Source of the DNA: an uncultured SAR116 cluster alpha proteobacterium
Lineage (GTDB): Bacteria > Pseudomonadota > Alphaproteobacteria > Puniceispirillales > Puniceispirillaceae
Direction: 5' to 3'
Assembly: GCA_902625725.1 (NCBI GenBank)
Contig: CACOCY010000004.1
Span: forward strand, 1-64,000
DNA: 64,000 nt
Shown here: positions 1-9,198 of the stretch, in pieces
Layout of the letters: each line of letters starts with the position of its first letter
Numbering within the stretch: the first letter of the stretch is position 1
The notes under the pieces: model-generated
The model's database searches: none
Told to the model about the DNA's origin: nothing
What the model saw: the letters and a program-made list of their open reading frames with translations, nothing else
Made by a program: the position numbers and the translations under genes

Positions 1-1
1 G

Positions 2-97
2 GCTCTTCTAGTTACCTCGGGATTAGTTTTTTATTTCGGTATAGCTTTCTCAACTGGTTATGCTCCAAAAGGGTTAATAAAAAAAACTTCGCTTTAA
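2..97 (+). CDS. murJ: MurJ lipid II flippase, C-terminal end (partial)
   Basis: Only the last 31 codons are in the window; the gene enters from the left edge and stops with TAA at 95-97. The peptide is a hydrophobic helix with the pattern SGLVFYFGIAFSTGY followed by a short basic tail, which matches the last transmembrane segment of MurJ/MviN. MurJ is the inner-membrane flippase for the peptidoglycan precursor lipid II. The assignment leans on position: murJ directly upstream of trpS is a common alphaproteobacterial order. With so little sequence the identification is probable rather than certain. Confidence 0.55.
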   Translation, partial: ALLVTSGLVFYFGIAFSTGYAPKGLIKKTSL

Positions 98-185
98 AAC
101 TAAACTTATGAGAATTTTATTCATGTTGGCTTGAAATACTCTTCTATAAAAAGTAAAAAAGACAAAACTTAAACGGAAAAAATCA

Positions 186-1196
186 ATGTTTGATGACAGA
201 GTTTTTTCGGGTGTACAGCCTACGGGAAATCTTCATTTAGGAAATTATCTTGGTGCAATAAAAAATTGGGTCGGGTTGCAGAAAGACTATGAAACTATTT
301 ATTGCATTGTCGACTTGCATGCCATAACAGTACCACAAAAACCAGAAAATCTTAAGGTTGCGACCCAAGAGGTAGCGGCTTGCCTCATTGCATCTGGAAT
401 AGATGTTAACAGCTCAATCCTATTCAATCAATCACAAGTACCACAACACGCAGAACTTGCATGGCTATTTAATTGTGTTGCTCGTCTTGGATGGTTAAAC
501 CGAATGACCCAATTTAAAGAAAAAGCAGGCAAAAATAGAGAGAATGCAACGGTGGGATTATATGCATATCCTACCTTAATGGCAGCTGACATACTTGCTT
601 ACAAGGCAACCCACGTGCCAGTAGGCGATGACCAAAAGCAGCATTTGGAACTCACCAGAGATATTGCTATGGCATTTAATTCTATGTTTGGGGAAAGTTT
701 TTTTCCTTTACCCGAACCTATTATTAAAAAAACAGCAGCCCGAATTATGAGCCTCAGAGATGGCGCATCTAAAATGAGCAAGTCTGAGACATCTGATTAT
801 TCGAGGATAAATCTTAATGATGAAGATGATTTAATTTCTCAAAAAATAAAAAAAGCAAAAACTGACTCGGAGCCACTACCAGACAATATAAAAGCTCTTG
901 AAGAAAGACCAGAAGCCAGAAATCTTATTGGTATGTATGCATCATTAACTAATCAGAGTGAAAATACAGTTTTATTAGAGTTTTCAGGTTATGGATTTGG
1001 AAAATTTAAGCCGCTATTAGCAGAATGTGTGATAAATACAATTTCACCAATAAGAAATGAAATGAACAGAATATTATCTGATAAAGCTGAATTAAATCGT
1101 ATTTTAGTTGACGGAGCTGAAAAAGCGGCATCCATAGCAGATCCCATATTGGCAAGTTGTAAAAGGGTTATTGGATTTGTCCAATCCGTTGAATAG
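186..1196 (+). CDS. trpS: Tryptophanyl-tRNA synthetase
   Basis: Class Ic aminoacyl-tRNA synthetase that charges tRNA-Trp in the cytoplasm. The 336-residue length is normal for bacterial TrpS. The HIGH-type signature appears as [12 protein letters not shown] near residues 13-24, and the KMSKS loop is intact near residue 198 (SKMSKSE). The segment [13 protein letters not shown] in the middle is the conserved tryptophan and dimer-interface region. An A-rich stretch with CGGAAAA lies just before the ATG. It follows murJ by about 90 bases and is separated from the next gene by 108 bases, so it may share the murJ transcript. Confidence 0.97.
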   Translation: MFDDRVFSGVQPTGNLHLGNYLGAIKNWVGLQKDYETIYCIVDLHAITVPQKPENLKVATQEVAACLIASGIDVNSSILFNQSQVPQHAELAWLFNCVARLGWLNRMTQFKEKAGKNRENATVGLYAYPTLMAADILAYKATHVPVGDDQKQHLELTRDIAMAFNSMFGESFFPLPEPIIKKTAARIMSLRDGASKMSKSETSDYSRINLNDEDDLISQKIKKAKTDSEPLPDNIKALEERPEARNLIGMYASLTNQSENTVLLEFSGYGFGKFKPLLAECVINTISPIRNEMNRILSDKAELNRILVDGAEKAASIADPILASCKRVIGFVQSVE

Positions 1197-1304
1197 AGCG
1201 TAAAATAATAATCTAAATGCTTCCCAATAAGATGTATAATTGTTACATTATTAAAAATTTCTCATTGTAGTTTCTTATTCATAACGTTTAGGAGAAATAT
1301 AAAA

Positions 1305-1859
1305 ATGTTTATACAAACAGAGGAGACCCCTAACCCAGCAGCACTAAAATTTATCCCTGGAGTGGATGTAATGGGCACAGGTAACGCAGAGTTTAATTCT
1401 GAAGAAGAGACAAGAAACTCACCCCTTGCAAGAAGAATATTTCAGATAGATGGTGTGCAATCTGTATTTTTGGGAGCAGATTTTGTCGCTGTGACAAAAA
1501 TTGATTCGTTGGAATGGTTTTCTTTAAAACCGGCAATACTAGCCGGTATTATGGAACACTATGCATCTGGATTGCCAGTTATTGAAAAATCAGAAGAGAC
1601 AGTCTCTTCTGTCGAAGAAGCTGACAGCGAGACAGTTCAGCAAATTAAACACCTTATTGATACCAGAGTAAGACCTGCTGTTGCCATGGATGGTGGTGAT
1701 ATTATTTTTTCATCTTATGAGGACGGCGTGGTCACACTTCAGATGCGCGGTGCCTGCCAAGGTTGTCCTAGTAGTGCTGCGACACTTAAGATGGGAATTG
1801 AAAATATGCTCCGACATTATATACCTGAAGTAAAAGAGGTTAGACCTGCAGGCTCCTAA
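1305..1859 (+). CDS. nfuA: NfuA-like Fe-S cluster carrier (Nfu_N + NifU C-terminal domain)
   Basis: Scaffold or carrier that holds a 4Fe-4S cluster and passes it to target enzymes. Residues 1 to about 90 form the Nfu N-terminal domain, with the typical start MFIQTEETPNPAALKF. Residues about 110-180 form the NifU C-terminal domain with the cluster-binding pair C151-x-x-C154 in CQGCPSS. The 184-residue length is normal for the alphaproteobacterial two-domain form. A good Shine-Dalgarno (AGGAG) precedes the ATG, and a TATAAT-like -10 at 1235-1240 suggests its own promoter. No other Fe-S assembly genes are adjacent. The MiaB encoded 3.4 kb downstream is a possible client, by inference only. Confidence 0.9.
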   Translation: MFIQTEETPNPAALKFIPGVDVMGTGNAEFNSEEETRNSPLARRIFQIDGVQSVFLGADFVAVTKIDSLEWFSLKPAILAGIMEHYASGLPVIEKSEETVSSVEEADSETVQQIKHLIDTRVRPAVAMDGGDIIFSSYEDGVVTLQMRGACQGCPSSAATLKMGIENMLRHYIPEVKEVRPAGS

Positions 1860-1901
1860 TATATGTTAAGTTCTTAGTCACATGCTGCGGAAAAATGTGA
1901 A

Positions 1902-2870
1902 ATGTTGAGGTTTTTTCAACCGGGGATTATATTTTTATTAATTGTTTCTGTTCTCCTTGGGTATTTTTTGCCCTTAAATTTTGAAAAGCCACGTTTTTTA
2001 GCGGAAACAAAAAAAATCGATTTTAAGACTGACAAGCGGGAAGACTTAGTTCGTCAGTTATATAATTACAAGCTAGAAAATTTACATTTTGCTAACAAGG
2101 AACAAGATTGGTTTCAGAAAATACCCAACAACATCGTTATTAAATTTCTTCCAGATGGCCTGAATGAGCTTAACTATTCGTCGTCTGGTTTGTTAAGCGT
2201 TCCAAATATATTTTTGGAAAAAGTGCCCACGGGGCTAGATGTTTTGCCGTCAGAATACAAAAAAGCAATTTTCATAAGATTTATGTTACCTTTAATTTTG
2301 AGGGCAAATCAACAAATTTGGGAACAAAGACAACAAATTATAGATGCAAAGAGTTCTGAAAATAAAATTGTGATGAAAAAAATTGCAAAAATTTACAAGA
2401 TTGATAAAAGCTTTACAAAAAGTGATGTGACGTATGATTGGGCTGATAAATATGTTTTGCCAATACCAACTTCGCTTGCTTTAGCTCAGGCTGCTATCGA
2501 ATCAGGCTGGGGTACTTCTCGCTTTAGTATTCAAGGAAATGCTTTATTTGGGCAATGGTCTTGGTCCCCTCAATCTGGTATTAAACCACTTGAGGCTTCA
2601 AATAGTGAGGCTGTAGTTCGAAGTTTTCCTAATCTTCAAAGTTCCGTTAACTCTTATATGAGGAACTTGAATACACACCCTGCTTACAGAGAGTTTAGAG
2701 AGCTTAGAAATTCATACATAAAAAAAGGAAAATGGCCAGATGGTTTAGAACTAGCCCCGGCATTGTATCCCTATGCAGAAACAGGGGAACACTATGTTGA
2801 CTCTATTAAAAAAATTATTTTACAAAATGACCTTCAACGCTTTGATTATAGCAAATTGCTTATTCGGTAA
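1902..2870 (+). CDS. Bax-type glucosaminidase domain protein, membrane anchored
   Basis: Probable peptidoglycan hydrolase of the Bax/GH73 (N-acetylglucosaminidase) type acting in the periplasm. Residues 5-25 are a hydrophobic signal anchor. The C-terminal half carries the family core: SLALAQAAIESGWGTSRF near 192-209, in which the Glu is the expected catalytic acid, followed by NALFGQWSW and a YAETGEHYVDSI tail motif. The N-terminal 140 residues are not recognised. The gene runs head to head at its end with the minus-strand deacetylase gene and overlaps it by 11 bases. Both neighbours are probable cell-wall or glycan enzymes, so a shared envelope role is plausible. Confidence 0.8.
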   Translation: MLRFFQPGIIFLLIVSVLLGYFLPLNFEKPRFLAETKKIDFKTDKREDLVRQLYNYKLENLHFANKEQDWFQKIPNNIVIKFLPDGLNELNYSSSGLLSVPNIFLEKVPTGLDVLPSEYKKAIFIRFMLPLILRANQQIWEQRQQIIDAKSSENKIVMKKIAKIYKIDKSFTKSDVTYDWADKYVLPIPTSLALAQAAIESGWGTSRFSIQGNALFGQWSWSPQSGIKPLEASNSEAVVRSFPNLQSSVNSYMRNLNTHPAYREFRELRNSYIKKGKWPDGLELAPALYPYAETGEHYVDSIKKIILQNDLQRFDYSKLLIR

Positions 2871-3897
2871 GAAATTGTCTTCCATACCACCGCCAACGCC
2901 CATTCTCTGCGGGCATAGTGCAATTTATTCGTGACCGAGGTCCATTCATAACTCCAGGCAATCTAACTTCTGCTCTTGGACCTAATATTTCAACATTTAG
3001 TTTACCAAATTCGCCTGAAAAACATCTTAATTGTTTGATCGGCGTGAGCGATTTATCAACTGTAAAACCATACAAAGGAGGGTTTTCTTTTAAGACCATA
3101 TCTTGGGGTGTAATATCTTTCACCCTTAGCGGTTTTCCATCGAGCGCAAGTTTAAGTCGATCAATTGTTCCATAATTTTCATTGAATGCGAATCTAGGTA
3201 ACTCAAACATATTATCTTCCGCAAATAAAACGCCAGAATTCTGTCCAAAAGCTGCAATAAATCCGGCGTCTTCAACTGCTTTGACAACGTCTAGAGAATA
3301 TTCACCATAGGGATATGCAAATAATTTGGGATATTGGCCAGTCTCTTCTAAAAATCTTTCATTTGATAAGGCAATCTCTAGTTCAACTTTTATAGGAGAT
3401 AATCGATGCATATGGGGGTGAGATTTAGTCTGGGAGCCAATTATCACCCCACTATCTTGCAATTCCCGTATTTGATTCCAATTCATATAGTTTCTTAGGT
3501 TATTATCTACAGGGTCTGTTGCAATGAAAATTGTAAACGGAAAATTATATTCTTTGAGTCGTGGCCATGCCTCAGTATAAACAGATAGATACGCATCATC
3601 AATTGTGATAGCTAAGGTTTTGTCGTTTAATTCACCGCCAGATTGCAATGTTTCAATTATTTGCAAAAGTGGGACAACATTGTAGTCGCCCTGCGAAATA
3701 AACTCAAGGTGCGACTCAAATTGTTCTATGGTAACATTCGTTGAGGGAAAACGACTTTCTCCAAATCGATGGTACATTATTACTGTAGCATAGTCATATC
3801 TCTCTGCAGCATCACCCTTTTTGATGGAGTTTGGGTTAAGAATAAAGCAGCTAAAATAAAGTATTAAAAATAATAGTAATGGATGTTTTTGTAACAT
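2860..3897 (-). CDS. Exported polysaccharide deacetylase (NodB domain)
   Basis: Carbohydrate esterase family 4 protein expected to remove acetyl groups from a glycan outside the cytoplasm. Residues 5-20 look like a signal peptide. The NodB core is visible: YHRFGESRFPSTNVT near residue 42, the metal-binding AITIDDAYLS near 97 (the usual TFDDG motif altered to TIDDA), HPHMHRLS near 160 supplying the two metal His, and FAYPYGEYS near 193. The C-terminal 100 residues are outside the NodB fold and are not recognised. The gene ends inside the last codons of the convergent Bax-like gene (11-base overlap). The substrate could be peptidoglycan or a polysaccharide. Confidence 0.85.
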   Translation of the reverse strand: MLQKHPLLLFLILYFSCFILNPNSIKKGDAAERYDYATVIMYHRFGESRFPSTNVTIEQFESHLEFISQGDYNVVPLLQIIETLQSGGELNDKTLAITIDDAYLSVYTEAWPRLKEYNFPFTIFIATDPVDNNLRNYMNWNQIRELQDSGVIIGSQTKSHPHMHRLSPIKVELEIALSNERFLEETGQYPKLFAYPYGEYSLDVVKAVEDAGFIAAFGQNSGVLFAEDNMFELPRFAFNENYGTIDRLKLALDGKPLRVKDITPQDMVLKENPPLYGFTVDKSLTPIKQLRCFSGEFGKLNVEILGPRAEVRLPGVMNGPRSRINCTMPAENGRWRWYGRQFLTE

Positions 3898-4006
3898 AAT
3901 ATATATTTTTTCTGAATATTTTTCATATTATTATATCATAATTTATTGACATAAAAACACTTCTTTGTTCGTTTATGCCTAATAAAAAACTTTATTAAGA
4001 AAAAAA

Positions 4007-4726
4007 ATGATTTTGCTAGCGCTTGAGTCTTCAGCTGAATTGAGTTCAGTTGCTGTCTGGAAGGACTGGAACGTTCTTGCCCATCAAATTGTGGAGTCTA
4101 AGTTTGGACATGCAGAACGAATAATAATTCAAGTAGAGAAAGCCATAAAACAAGCGGAAATTGATTTGAGCGAAATTGATTTTTTTGTAGGTGGAAGAGG
4201 TCCTGGTTCTTTTACCGGTATACGTACTTGTCTTGCTGCTATCGCAGGTTTCAGCATCGCTACAGAAAAACCTTTTTTTGGTATAAACGGGTTATCTGCT
4301 TTGGGTTTTGCAAATTATATTAGACATAAAAAAGAAGCTAATCTCCATGAGAAAATGAGAATTTTCGCAGTTTCAGATACAAGAAGAAGGTCGTTTTATA
4401 TTCAGGAATTTAACAAAGATTATACATCATCTGACATTATACATGATTTCTCTTTAGAAAAATTGAAAAATAAGGTTAGTTCATTGTCTAAATCTGGGTA
4501 TTCTGTAAATATAAGTGGTCCATTTTCAAAAAGCTTTTGGCAAAAAAATGTTAACATACCAACGCAGTTTACGGTAAAATATGACAGGGTAAATCTTGAT
4601 GCCACTCATATTGCAAATTATGCTGCATGGCAGATTGAAAACGAAAGAACGGTCTCACCTGCAACTCCTCTATACGTAACCCCTGCTGCAATTTTCAATT
4701 CAAACACCAAAAACTCTCGGATATAA
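4007..4726 (+). CDS. tsaB: tRNA t6A biosynthesis protein TsaB
   Basis: TsaB is the non-catalytic partner of TsaD in making N6-threonylcarbamoyladenosine at position 37 of ANN-decoding tRNAs. The ASKHA-type start ILALESSAELSSVAVW is intact, and the family hallmark GGRGPGSFTGIRTCLA lies near residues 63-78. The 239-residue length is normal. The upstream region contains a TTGACA box at 3946-3951, a possible -35 element. It lies 14 bases ahead of the rimI locus, the usual tsaB-rimI pairing. Confidence 0.92.
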   Translation: MILLALESSAELSSVAVWKDWNVLAHQIVESKFGHAERIIIQVEKAIKQAEIDLSEIDFFVGGRGPGSFTGIRTCLAAIAGFSIATEKPFFGINGLSALGFANYIRHKKEANLHEKMRIFAVSDTRRRSFYIQEFNKDYTSSDIIHDFSLEKLKNKVSSLSKSGYSVNISGPFSKSFWQKNVNIPTQFTVKYDRVNLDATHIANYAAWQIENERTVSPATPLYVTPAAIFNSNTKNSRI

Positions 4727-4740
4727 AAAAGACAAGTTTT

Positions 4741-5191
4741 ATGATTCATATAAAAAGAATAGACCAGCAAAATAGGGATTCTGTTTTAAAATTATACAAA
4801 CGTATTTATTCATCTAAGACAGATTCTGTTATGTTTCTGAAAATAATGAAAAAACCATCTCATGTTGGATTTTGCGGTTATTTCGAAAATAATTTAATTT
4901 GTTTTATATCTGCCATTCATATTCTTGGCGAGATTGATATTATTGAACTTAGTGTTAAGCAAGAATTTCGAAGAAGGGGGGATAGGGTATAAATTAGTTA
5001 GTTATCTTCAGCAATACAGTATTCAAAATGGTGTAGGAAAAATTTTTCTTGATGTTGCAAAGAACAATATTGCTGCTATTGGCTTGTATGAGAAAGCCGG
5101 GTTCAATACAATAAGAATTAGGAAAAATTATTACATGCTTGATGGTTCTTCCATCGATGGATATGAATATTGTTGGAATATGACAGTTTGA
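4741..5191 (+). pseudogene. rimI: RimI-like N-acetyltransferase, split by a one-base frameshift
   Basis: GNAT-family acetyltransferase; RimI acetylates the N-terminus of ribosomal protein S18. Two overlapping reading frames (4741-4992 and 4925-5191) together make one complete RimI of about 150 residues. Frame one ends in ELSVKQEFRRRG, and the other frame continues with IGYKLVSYLQQYSIQNG and the family tail NIAAIGLYEKAGFNTIR. The join falls exactly at a run of six G at 4976-4981; five G would restore the RRG-IGYK acetyl-CoA loop. Either the assembly carries an extra G in a homopolymer, or the gene is truly broken. The intact downstream codons argue for a recent change or a base-calling error. 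Confidence 0.85.
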
Positions 5192-5285
5192 GAAGTTTAC
5201 TGCTATTTCAAGCTTGCACTGTCTTAAAACTTGAAGTATTCACCCTTTAAAACTTAGACAAGAAACTCTTATTGACTGTTTATTT

Positions 5286-6638
5286 ATGAAAAATCTATTC
5301 GTTAAAACTTACGGCTGCCAGATGAATGTATACGATTCTGACAGAATGAAGGATTCATTAGAGCCACTTGGTTATCAGGAGAGCTCAGATTTGCAGAATG
5401 CGGATATGATTGTTATAAATACTTGCCACATTAGAGAAAAAGCATCTGAAAAAGTATTTTCTGAACTGGGTCGATTGCGTAAAGTAAAACAACGTGCTCA
5501 ACAAGAACAAAACCGACAGGTAAAGATTGTGGTTGCTGGCTGTGTTGCTCAAGCTGAAGGGGAAGAAATTACTAAACGTGCCCCCTGGGTTGATATTGTT
5601 GTTGGTCCGCAAACCTATCATAGGCTTCCAGATTTGGTGGCGAAGTTAGACCCTTTTCAAAGAAACCGTTTAATTGACATTGATTTTCCACCTGAAATAA
5701 AATTTGATTTCCTTCCAGAAAAGCTAGGAAAACGGGGTCCAGCTGCATTTTTGTCTATTCAGGAAGGATGTGACAAGTTTTGTAGCTTCTGTGTGGTTCC
5801 ATATACAAGAGGAGCTGAGTTTTCACGGTCCGTGCAAAAAATTATGGATGAGGCCAAAAGCTTAATCTCGTCTGGTACAAAAGAAATCACTCTACTCGGT
5901 CAAAACGTTAATGCGTGGCATGGTGTTGGCCCTGGTGGAAAAGATTGGGGACTTGGCAGGTTAATTTTTGCTTTGGCGGAGTTACCTGAGCTTGAGCGTA
6001 TACGATATACAACTTCTCATCCGTTAGATATGGACGATGAATTAATAAATGCTCATGCAGAGGTAAATAAACTTATGCCATATCTTCATTTGCCCATTCA
6101 ATCAGGCTCAGATAAAATTCTACACGCTATGAATAGACGCCACACGGTGTTGGAATATTTGAATATTATAGATCGTTTGCGCTCAGCTCGAAGTGATATT
6201 GCTATGTCTAGTGATTTTATAGTGGGGTTTCCTGGAGAAACTGATAAAGATTTTGCAAATACGTTAAATTTAATTGATAAGGTTGGATATGCGTCAGCTT
6301 ACTCTTTTAAATATAGTGTACGTCCAGGCACACCAGCAGCATCTAAATCGCTACAAGTGCCTGAAGACGTTAAATCAGATCGTCTGCTGTCGCTTCAGCA
6401 ACTATTAGACGCCCAGCAATTTGCATTTAACAAGAAATGTGAGACCAAGAAATTTGATGTTCTTGTTGAGCAAAAAGGAGAAAGAAAAGGGCAGTTGAGC
6501 GCTAGAACGCCTTATATGCAGTCAGCGTACTTTGATGGTCCAGAGAGTTTAATAGGCAAAATGACCCAAATAAAAATTTCATTCGCAAGAAAAAATTCTC
6601 TTAGTGCAGAAATTTTTAATCAAAAAGAGGTAATATAA
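5286..6638 (+). CDS. miaB: tRNA-2-methylthio-N6-dimethylallyladenosine synthase MiaB
   Basis: Radical-SAM methylthiotransferase that adds ms2 to i6A37 in tRNA, using two 4Fe-4S clusters. The N-terminal UPF0004 domain has its three Cys in YGCQMN, NTCHIREKA and AGCVAQAEG. The radical SAM motif CxxxCxxC is intact in GCDKFCSFCVVPYTRG near residue 160. A TRAM domain occupies the C-terminus. Length (450) is typical. The phoH start codon follows the stop directly, so the two are co-transcribed. In many alphaproteobacteria a fur-family gene sits just ahead of miaB; here there is only a 94-base spacer after rimI. Confidence 0.96.
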   Translation: MKNLFVKTYGCQMNVYDSDRMKDSLEPLGYQESSDLQNADMIVINTCHIREKASEKVFSELGRLRKVKQRAQQEQNRQVKIVVAGCVAQAEGEEITKRAPWVDIVVGPQTYHRLPDLVAKLDPFQRNRLIDIDFPPEIKFDFLPEKLGKRGPAAFLSIQEGCDKFCSFCVVPYTRGAEFSRSVQKIMDEAKSLISSGTKEITLLGQNVNAWHGVGPGGKDWGLGRLIFALAELPELERIRYTTSHPLDMDDELINAHAEVNKLMPYLHLPIQSGSDKILHAMNRRHTVLEYLNIIDRLRSARSDIAMSSDFIVGFPGETDKDFANTLNLIDKVGYASAYSFKYSVRPGTPAASKSLQVPEDVKSDRLLSLQQLLDAQQFAFNKKCETKKFDVLVEQKGERKGQLSARTPYMQSAYFDGPESLIGKMTQIKISFARKNSLSAEIFNQKEVI

Positions 6639-7613
6639 GTGAATAGCACACAAGAAAAGTCATATAGATTGTCATTTGACGATAATCAAATCCTGTACTT
6701 ATTATGTGGGCAACATAATGTTAATCTTGCAAAAATTGAAAAAAGTTTGAACGTATCAATTGACAGTTTTGGAAACGAATTGAGGATCAGAGGTGCTTCG
6801 GATCAGACAAGGCTTGCCGGAGAAGTAGTTAAGACGTTTTTTAAACAAATATCTTTAGATTCAGATCCAAAAATTGCGGCAACAGGTCCATTAATCGACG
6901 ATATATTGCAGCTGGTTGAGAATGGGCGAGATGTGTCTAAAACCTCCTCAAAAAAAGATGTTTTTGCTTCCACTTGGCGTAAAAAAATTTACGCACGAAC
7001 AAAGGGTCAGATGGGATATTTAAGTGCTATACACGAAAATGAAGTAGTATTTGGTCTTGGTCCCGCAGGTACAGGTAAAACTTACTTAGCTGTTGCGATG
7101 GCGGTGGATTATTTAAAAAGTAAGAAAGTAGAAAAATTAATCCTCTCAAGACCGGCTGTTGAAGCTGGTGAAAGGCTAGGCTTCTTACCTGGTGACATGA
7201 AGGAGAAAGTGGACCCTTATCTACGGCCACTATATGACGCCCTTTATGATATGATGCCAGCTGAAAAAGTAGACAGAATGCTAGTGAGCGGTCAGATAGA
7301 AATAGCTCCTCTTGCGTTTATGAGAGGTCGCACACTTAGCAATGCTTTTGTAATTATAGATGAAGCCCAAAACACAACATCTGTGCAGATGAAAATGGTA
7401 CTAACACGGCTTGGTCACGATTCTAGAATGGTGATAACAGGTGATCTGTCACAAGTTGATTTACCACAAAATCAATTTTCTGGTTTAGCAGATGCAACAG
7501 CAAGATTAAGAGATATTAAAGGTGTCGGAATTTTCAGATTATCTGGTGAAGATGTTGTTAGACACCCTGTCGTTGCAAGAATATTGAAAGCCTATGATAC
7601 AGAGCAATCATAA
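6639..7613 (+). CDS. phoH: PhoH-like ATPase (YbeZ type)
   Basis: P-loop ATPase of the PhoH/YbeZ family, linked to ribosome and RNA quality control together with YbeY. The GTG start is supported by AGAGG in the last codons of miaB and by zero spacing to the miaB stop. An N-terminal KH-like segment spans about residues 25-75. Walker A is GPAGTGKTYLA near 141-151, and Walker B is FVIIDEAQNTT near 238. The 324-residue length is normal. It belongs to the miaB-phoH-ybeY-corC-lnt block, the usual proteobacterial order, though a 102-base gap before ybeY may hold a promoter. Confidence 0.93.
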   Translation: MNSTQEKSYRLSFDDNQILYLLCGQHNVNLAKIEKSLNVSIDSFGNELRIRGASDQTRLAGEVVKTFFKQISLDSDPKIAATGPLIDDILQLVENGRDVSKTSSKKDVFASTWRKKIYARTKGQMGYLSAIHENEVVFGLGPAGTGKTYLAVAMAVDYLKSKKVEKLILSRPAVEAGERLGFLPGDMKEKVDPYLRPLYDALYDMMPAEKVDRMLVSGQIEIAPLAFMRGRTLSNAFVIIDEAQNTTSVQMKMVLTRLGHDSRMVITGDLSQVDLPQNQFSGLADATARLRDIKGVGIFRLSGEDVVRHPVVARILKAYDTEQS

Positions 7614-7715
7614 TAATTAAAATTGATATATTTTTATCTTCTAATCTAATTTGCTGGACAAACCCTGTATATTTATAGCATCCTTTAAGAGTTATTTAAT
7701 TTTTTTAGAAATATA

Positions 7716-8315
7716 ATGCACATTGAAATTGTAGAATCCCCTTCAGAAAACCCTGACAGTTTAGACCCTGAGCCGAGCGATAACTATCATTTGAGAGAGA
7801 CTGAGCATTTTATCATTGTTAAATTTGAAACCGGCGAGGTCAGTTTATCTATATTGGAAAAACGCTGGATAGGCCTTTTTAATTCTATTGACAAGAGCGA
7901 ACTTAGTTCAATCGTTGAAGCAACTATTAATTCCACAACCCACCTTTTAAGCATACCAGATAAAAAAACCACACTTGCAATTGTTGCCACAGATAATGAA
8001 CATATGCGGCAGTTAAATGTTCAATTTAGAAACAAACCACTTCCAACAAATATATTATCCTTTCCAGACGGAAGTGTTGATCAAATTCTGAATGAATATC
8101 ACCTTGGAGATATGTTTTTAGGTTATGAAATCATTAATAAAGAGGCTGTCTCGCAAAATATACCGTTTAAAAATCATGTGATGCATCTATTAGTGCATGG
8201 TACCTTGCATCTTTTGGGATATGAACATGAACATGAATATGAAGCTCAGATTATGCAGCGTAAAGAAGCCGCAATACTGGACATATTCAATGTTCCGGAC
8301 CCTTATTTGTTATGA
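7716..8315 (+). CDS. ybeY: Endoribonuclease YbeY (rRNA maturation factor)
   Basis: Zinc-dependent single-strand endoribonuclease involved in 16S rRNA 3'-end maturation and ribosome quality control. The metal-binding H3-x-H5-x-H motif is intact in HLLVHGTLHLLGYEHEHE near residues 148-165, with FRNKPLPTNILSFP ahead of it. At 199 residues it is somewhat longer than the E. coli enzyme because of an acidic N-terminal extension of about 40 residues. It ends 13 bases before the corC start, within the phoH-ybeY-corC-lnt string. Confidence 0.93.
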   Translation: MHIEIVESPSENPDSLDPEPSDNYHLRETEHFIIVKFETGEVSLSILEKRWIGLFNSIDKSELSSIVEATINSTTHLLSIPDKKTTLAIVATDNEHMRQLNVQFRNKPLPTNILSFPDGSVDQILNEYHLGDMFLGYEIINKEAVSQNIPFKNHVMHLLVHGTLHLLGYEHEHEYEAQIMQRKEAAILDIFNVPDPYLL

Positions 8316-8328
8316 GGAACAAAAAAAG

Positions 8329-9180
8329 ATGACACTCCTAAAGAATTTCAAAATGAGACCATTTAGTTTTCGAAAACAATCTGTAAGAGATGAACTATCA
8401 GAGTTAATCGAAAACTCTACTAACACAAAAGATAGCTTTGATAATCATGAAAGCACCCTTCTCAGAAATATTTTAGGGCTAAAAGATCTAACAGCTGAAA
8501 GTCTAATGGTGCCAAGAGCAGACATCGTGTCTATTGATCTTACAGAGGATTTTGAGAGCGTTATGGCACATGTTTGTTCAGCAAATCACAGTAGACTTCC
8601 TGTTCACAATGGCTCTATGGATGTTATAAATGGAATGATCCATATCAAGGATCTGATGCCTCATTTGCTCGCATCTTCTAAACCAGACTTAGAAAAATTG
8701 CTCCGCCCCGTTTTATTCGTATCACCTTCTATTTGGGTAATGGATTTACTTCACGAAATGAGATTAAAAAGACGTCATTTAGCATTAATCGTTGATGAAT
8801 TTGGTGGTGTTGATGGACTTGTCACAATTGAAGATCTAGTCGAAGAGATCGTTGGCGAAATAGAAGATGAACATGATGAAATGGAAATGCCTCGTTTTGA
8901 GCTAATGGATGATGATTCAGTCATTGCAGATGCAAGACTCGAGCTTGAAGACCTTGAAAAGCTTGTTGGAATTTTAGTAGATGATAATGACCGAGAAGAG
9001 ATTGATACCGTGGCTGGCTTAGTTTTTCAGCTAGCGGGTAGGGTTCCTGTGAAGGGTGAGGTTATACGTCACTCGAGTGGCTTAGAATTTGAGGTTCTTG
9101 AAGGGGATCCTCGTCGGATTACATTGTTAAAAATTGACGGTATTAATTCAGTTAATTCGTTAAAAATTAAGCAAGAATAA
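8329..9180 (+). CDS. corC: CorC/HlyC-type CBS-domain protein
   Basis: Cytoplasmic protein with a tandem CBS pair followed by a CorC_HlyC transporter-associated domain; the family is tied to magnesium/cobalt efflux or envelope integrity. The first CBS begins near VPRADIVSID, the second covers the LHEMRLKRRHLALIVDEFGG region, and the C-terminal domain ends in VLEGDPRRITLLKI. I chose ATG 8329 rather than the in-frame ATG at 8197. GAGGAA lies at 8314-8319 before it, and the longer form would overlap ybeY by over 100 bases and add a non-conserved peptide. It lacks the DUF21 membrane domain, as usual for this locus. Confidence 0.9.
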   Translation: MTLLKNFKMRPFSFRKQSVRDELSELIENSTNTKDSFDNHESTLLRNILGLKDLTAESLMVPRADIVSIDLTEDFESVMAHVCSANHSRLPVHNGSMDVINGMIHIKDLMPHLLASSKPDLEKLLRPVLFVSPSIWVMDLLHEMRLKRRHLALIVDEFGGVDGLVTIEDLVEEIVGEIEDEHDEMEMPRFELMDDDSVIADARLELEDLEKLVGILVDDNDREEIDTVAGLVFQLAGRVPVKGEVIRHSSGLEFEVLEGDPRRITLLKIDGINSVNSLKIKQE

Positions 9181-9198
9181 TTTTAGAAATAAGATACG

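Noticed and set aside
8197-8328. Longer CorC from ATG 8197
   Set aside because: It would overlap ybeY by 119 bases and adds a Met/Asn-rich peptide; ATG 8329 has a good Shine-Dalgarno.
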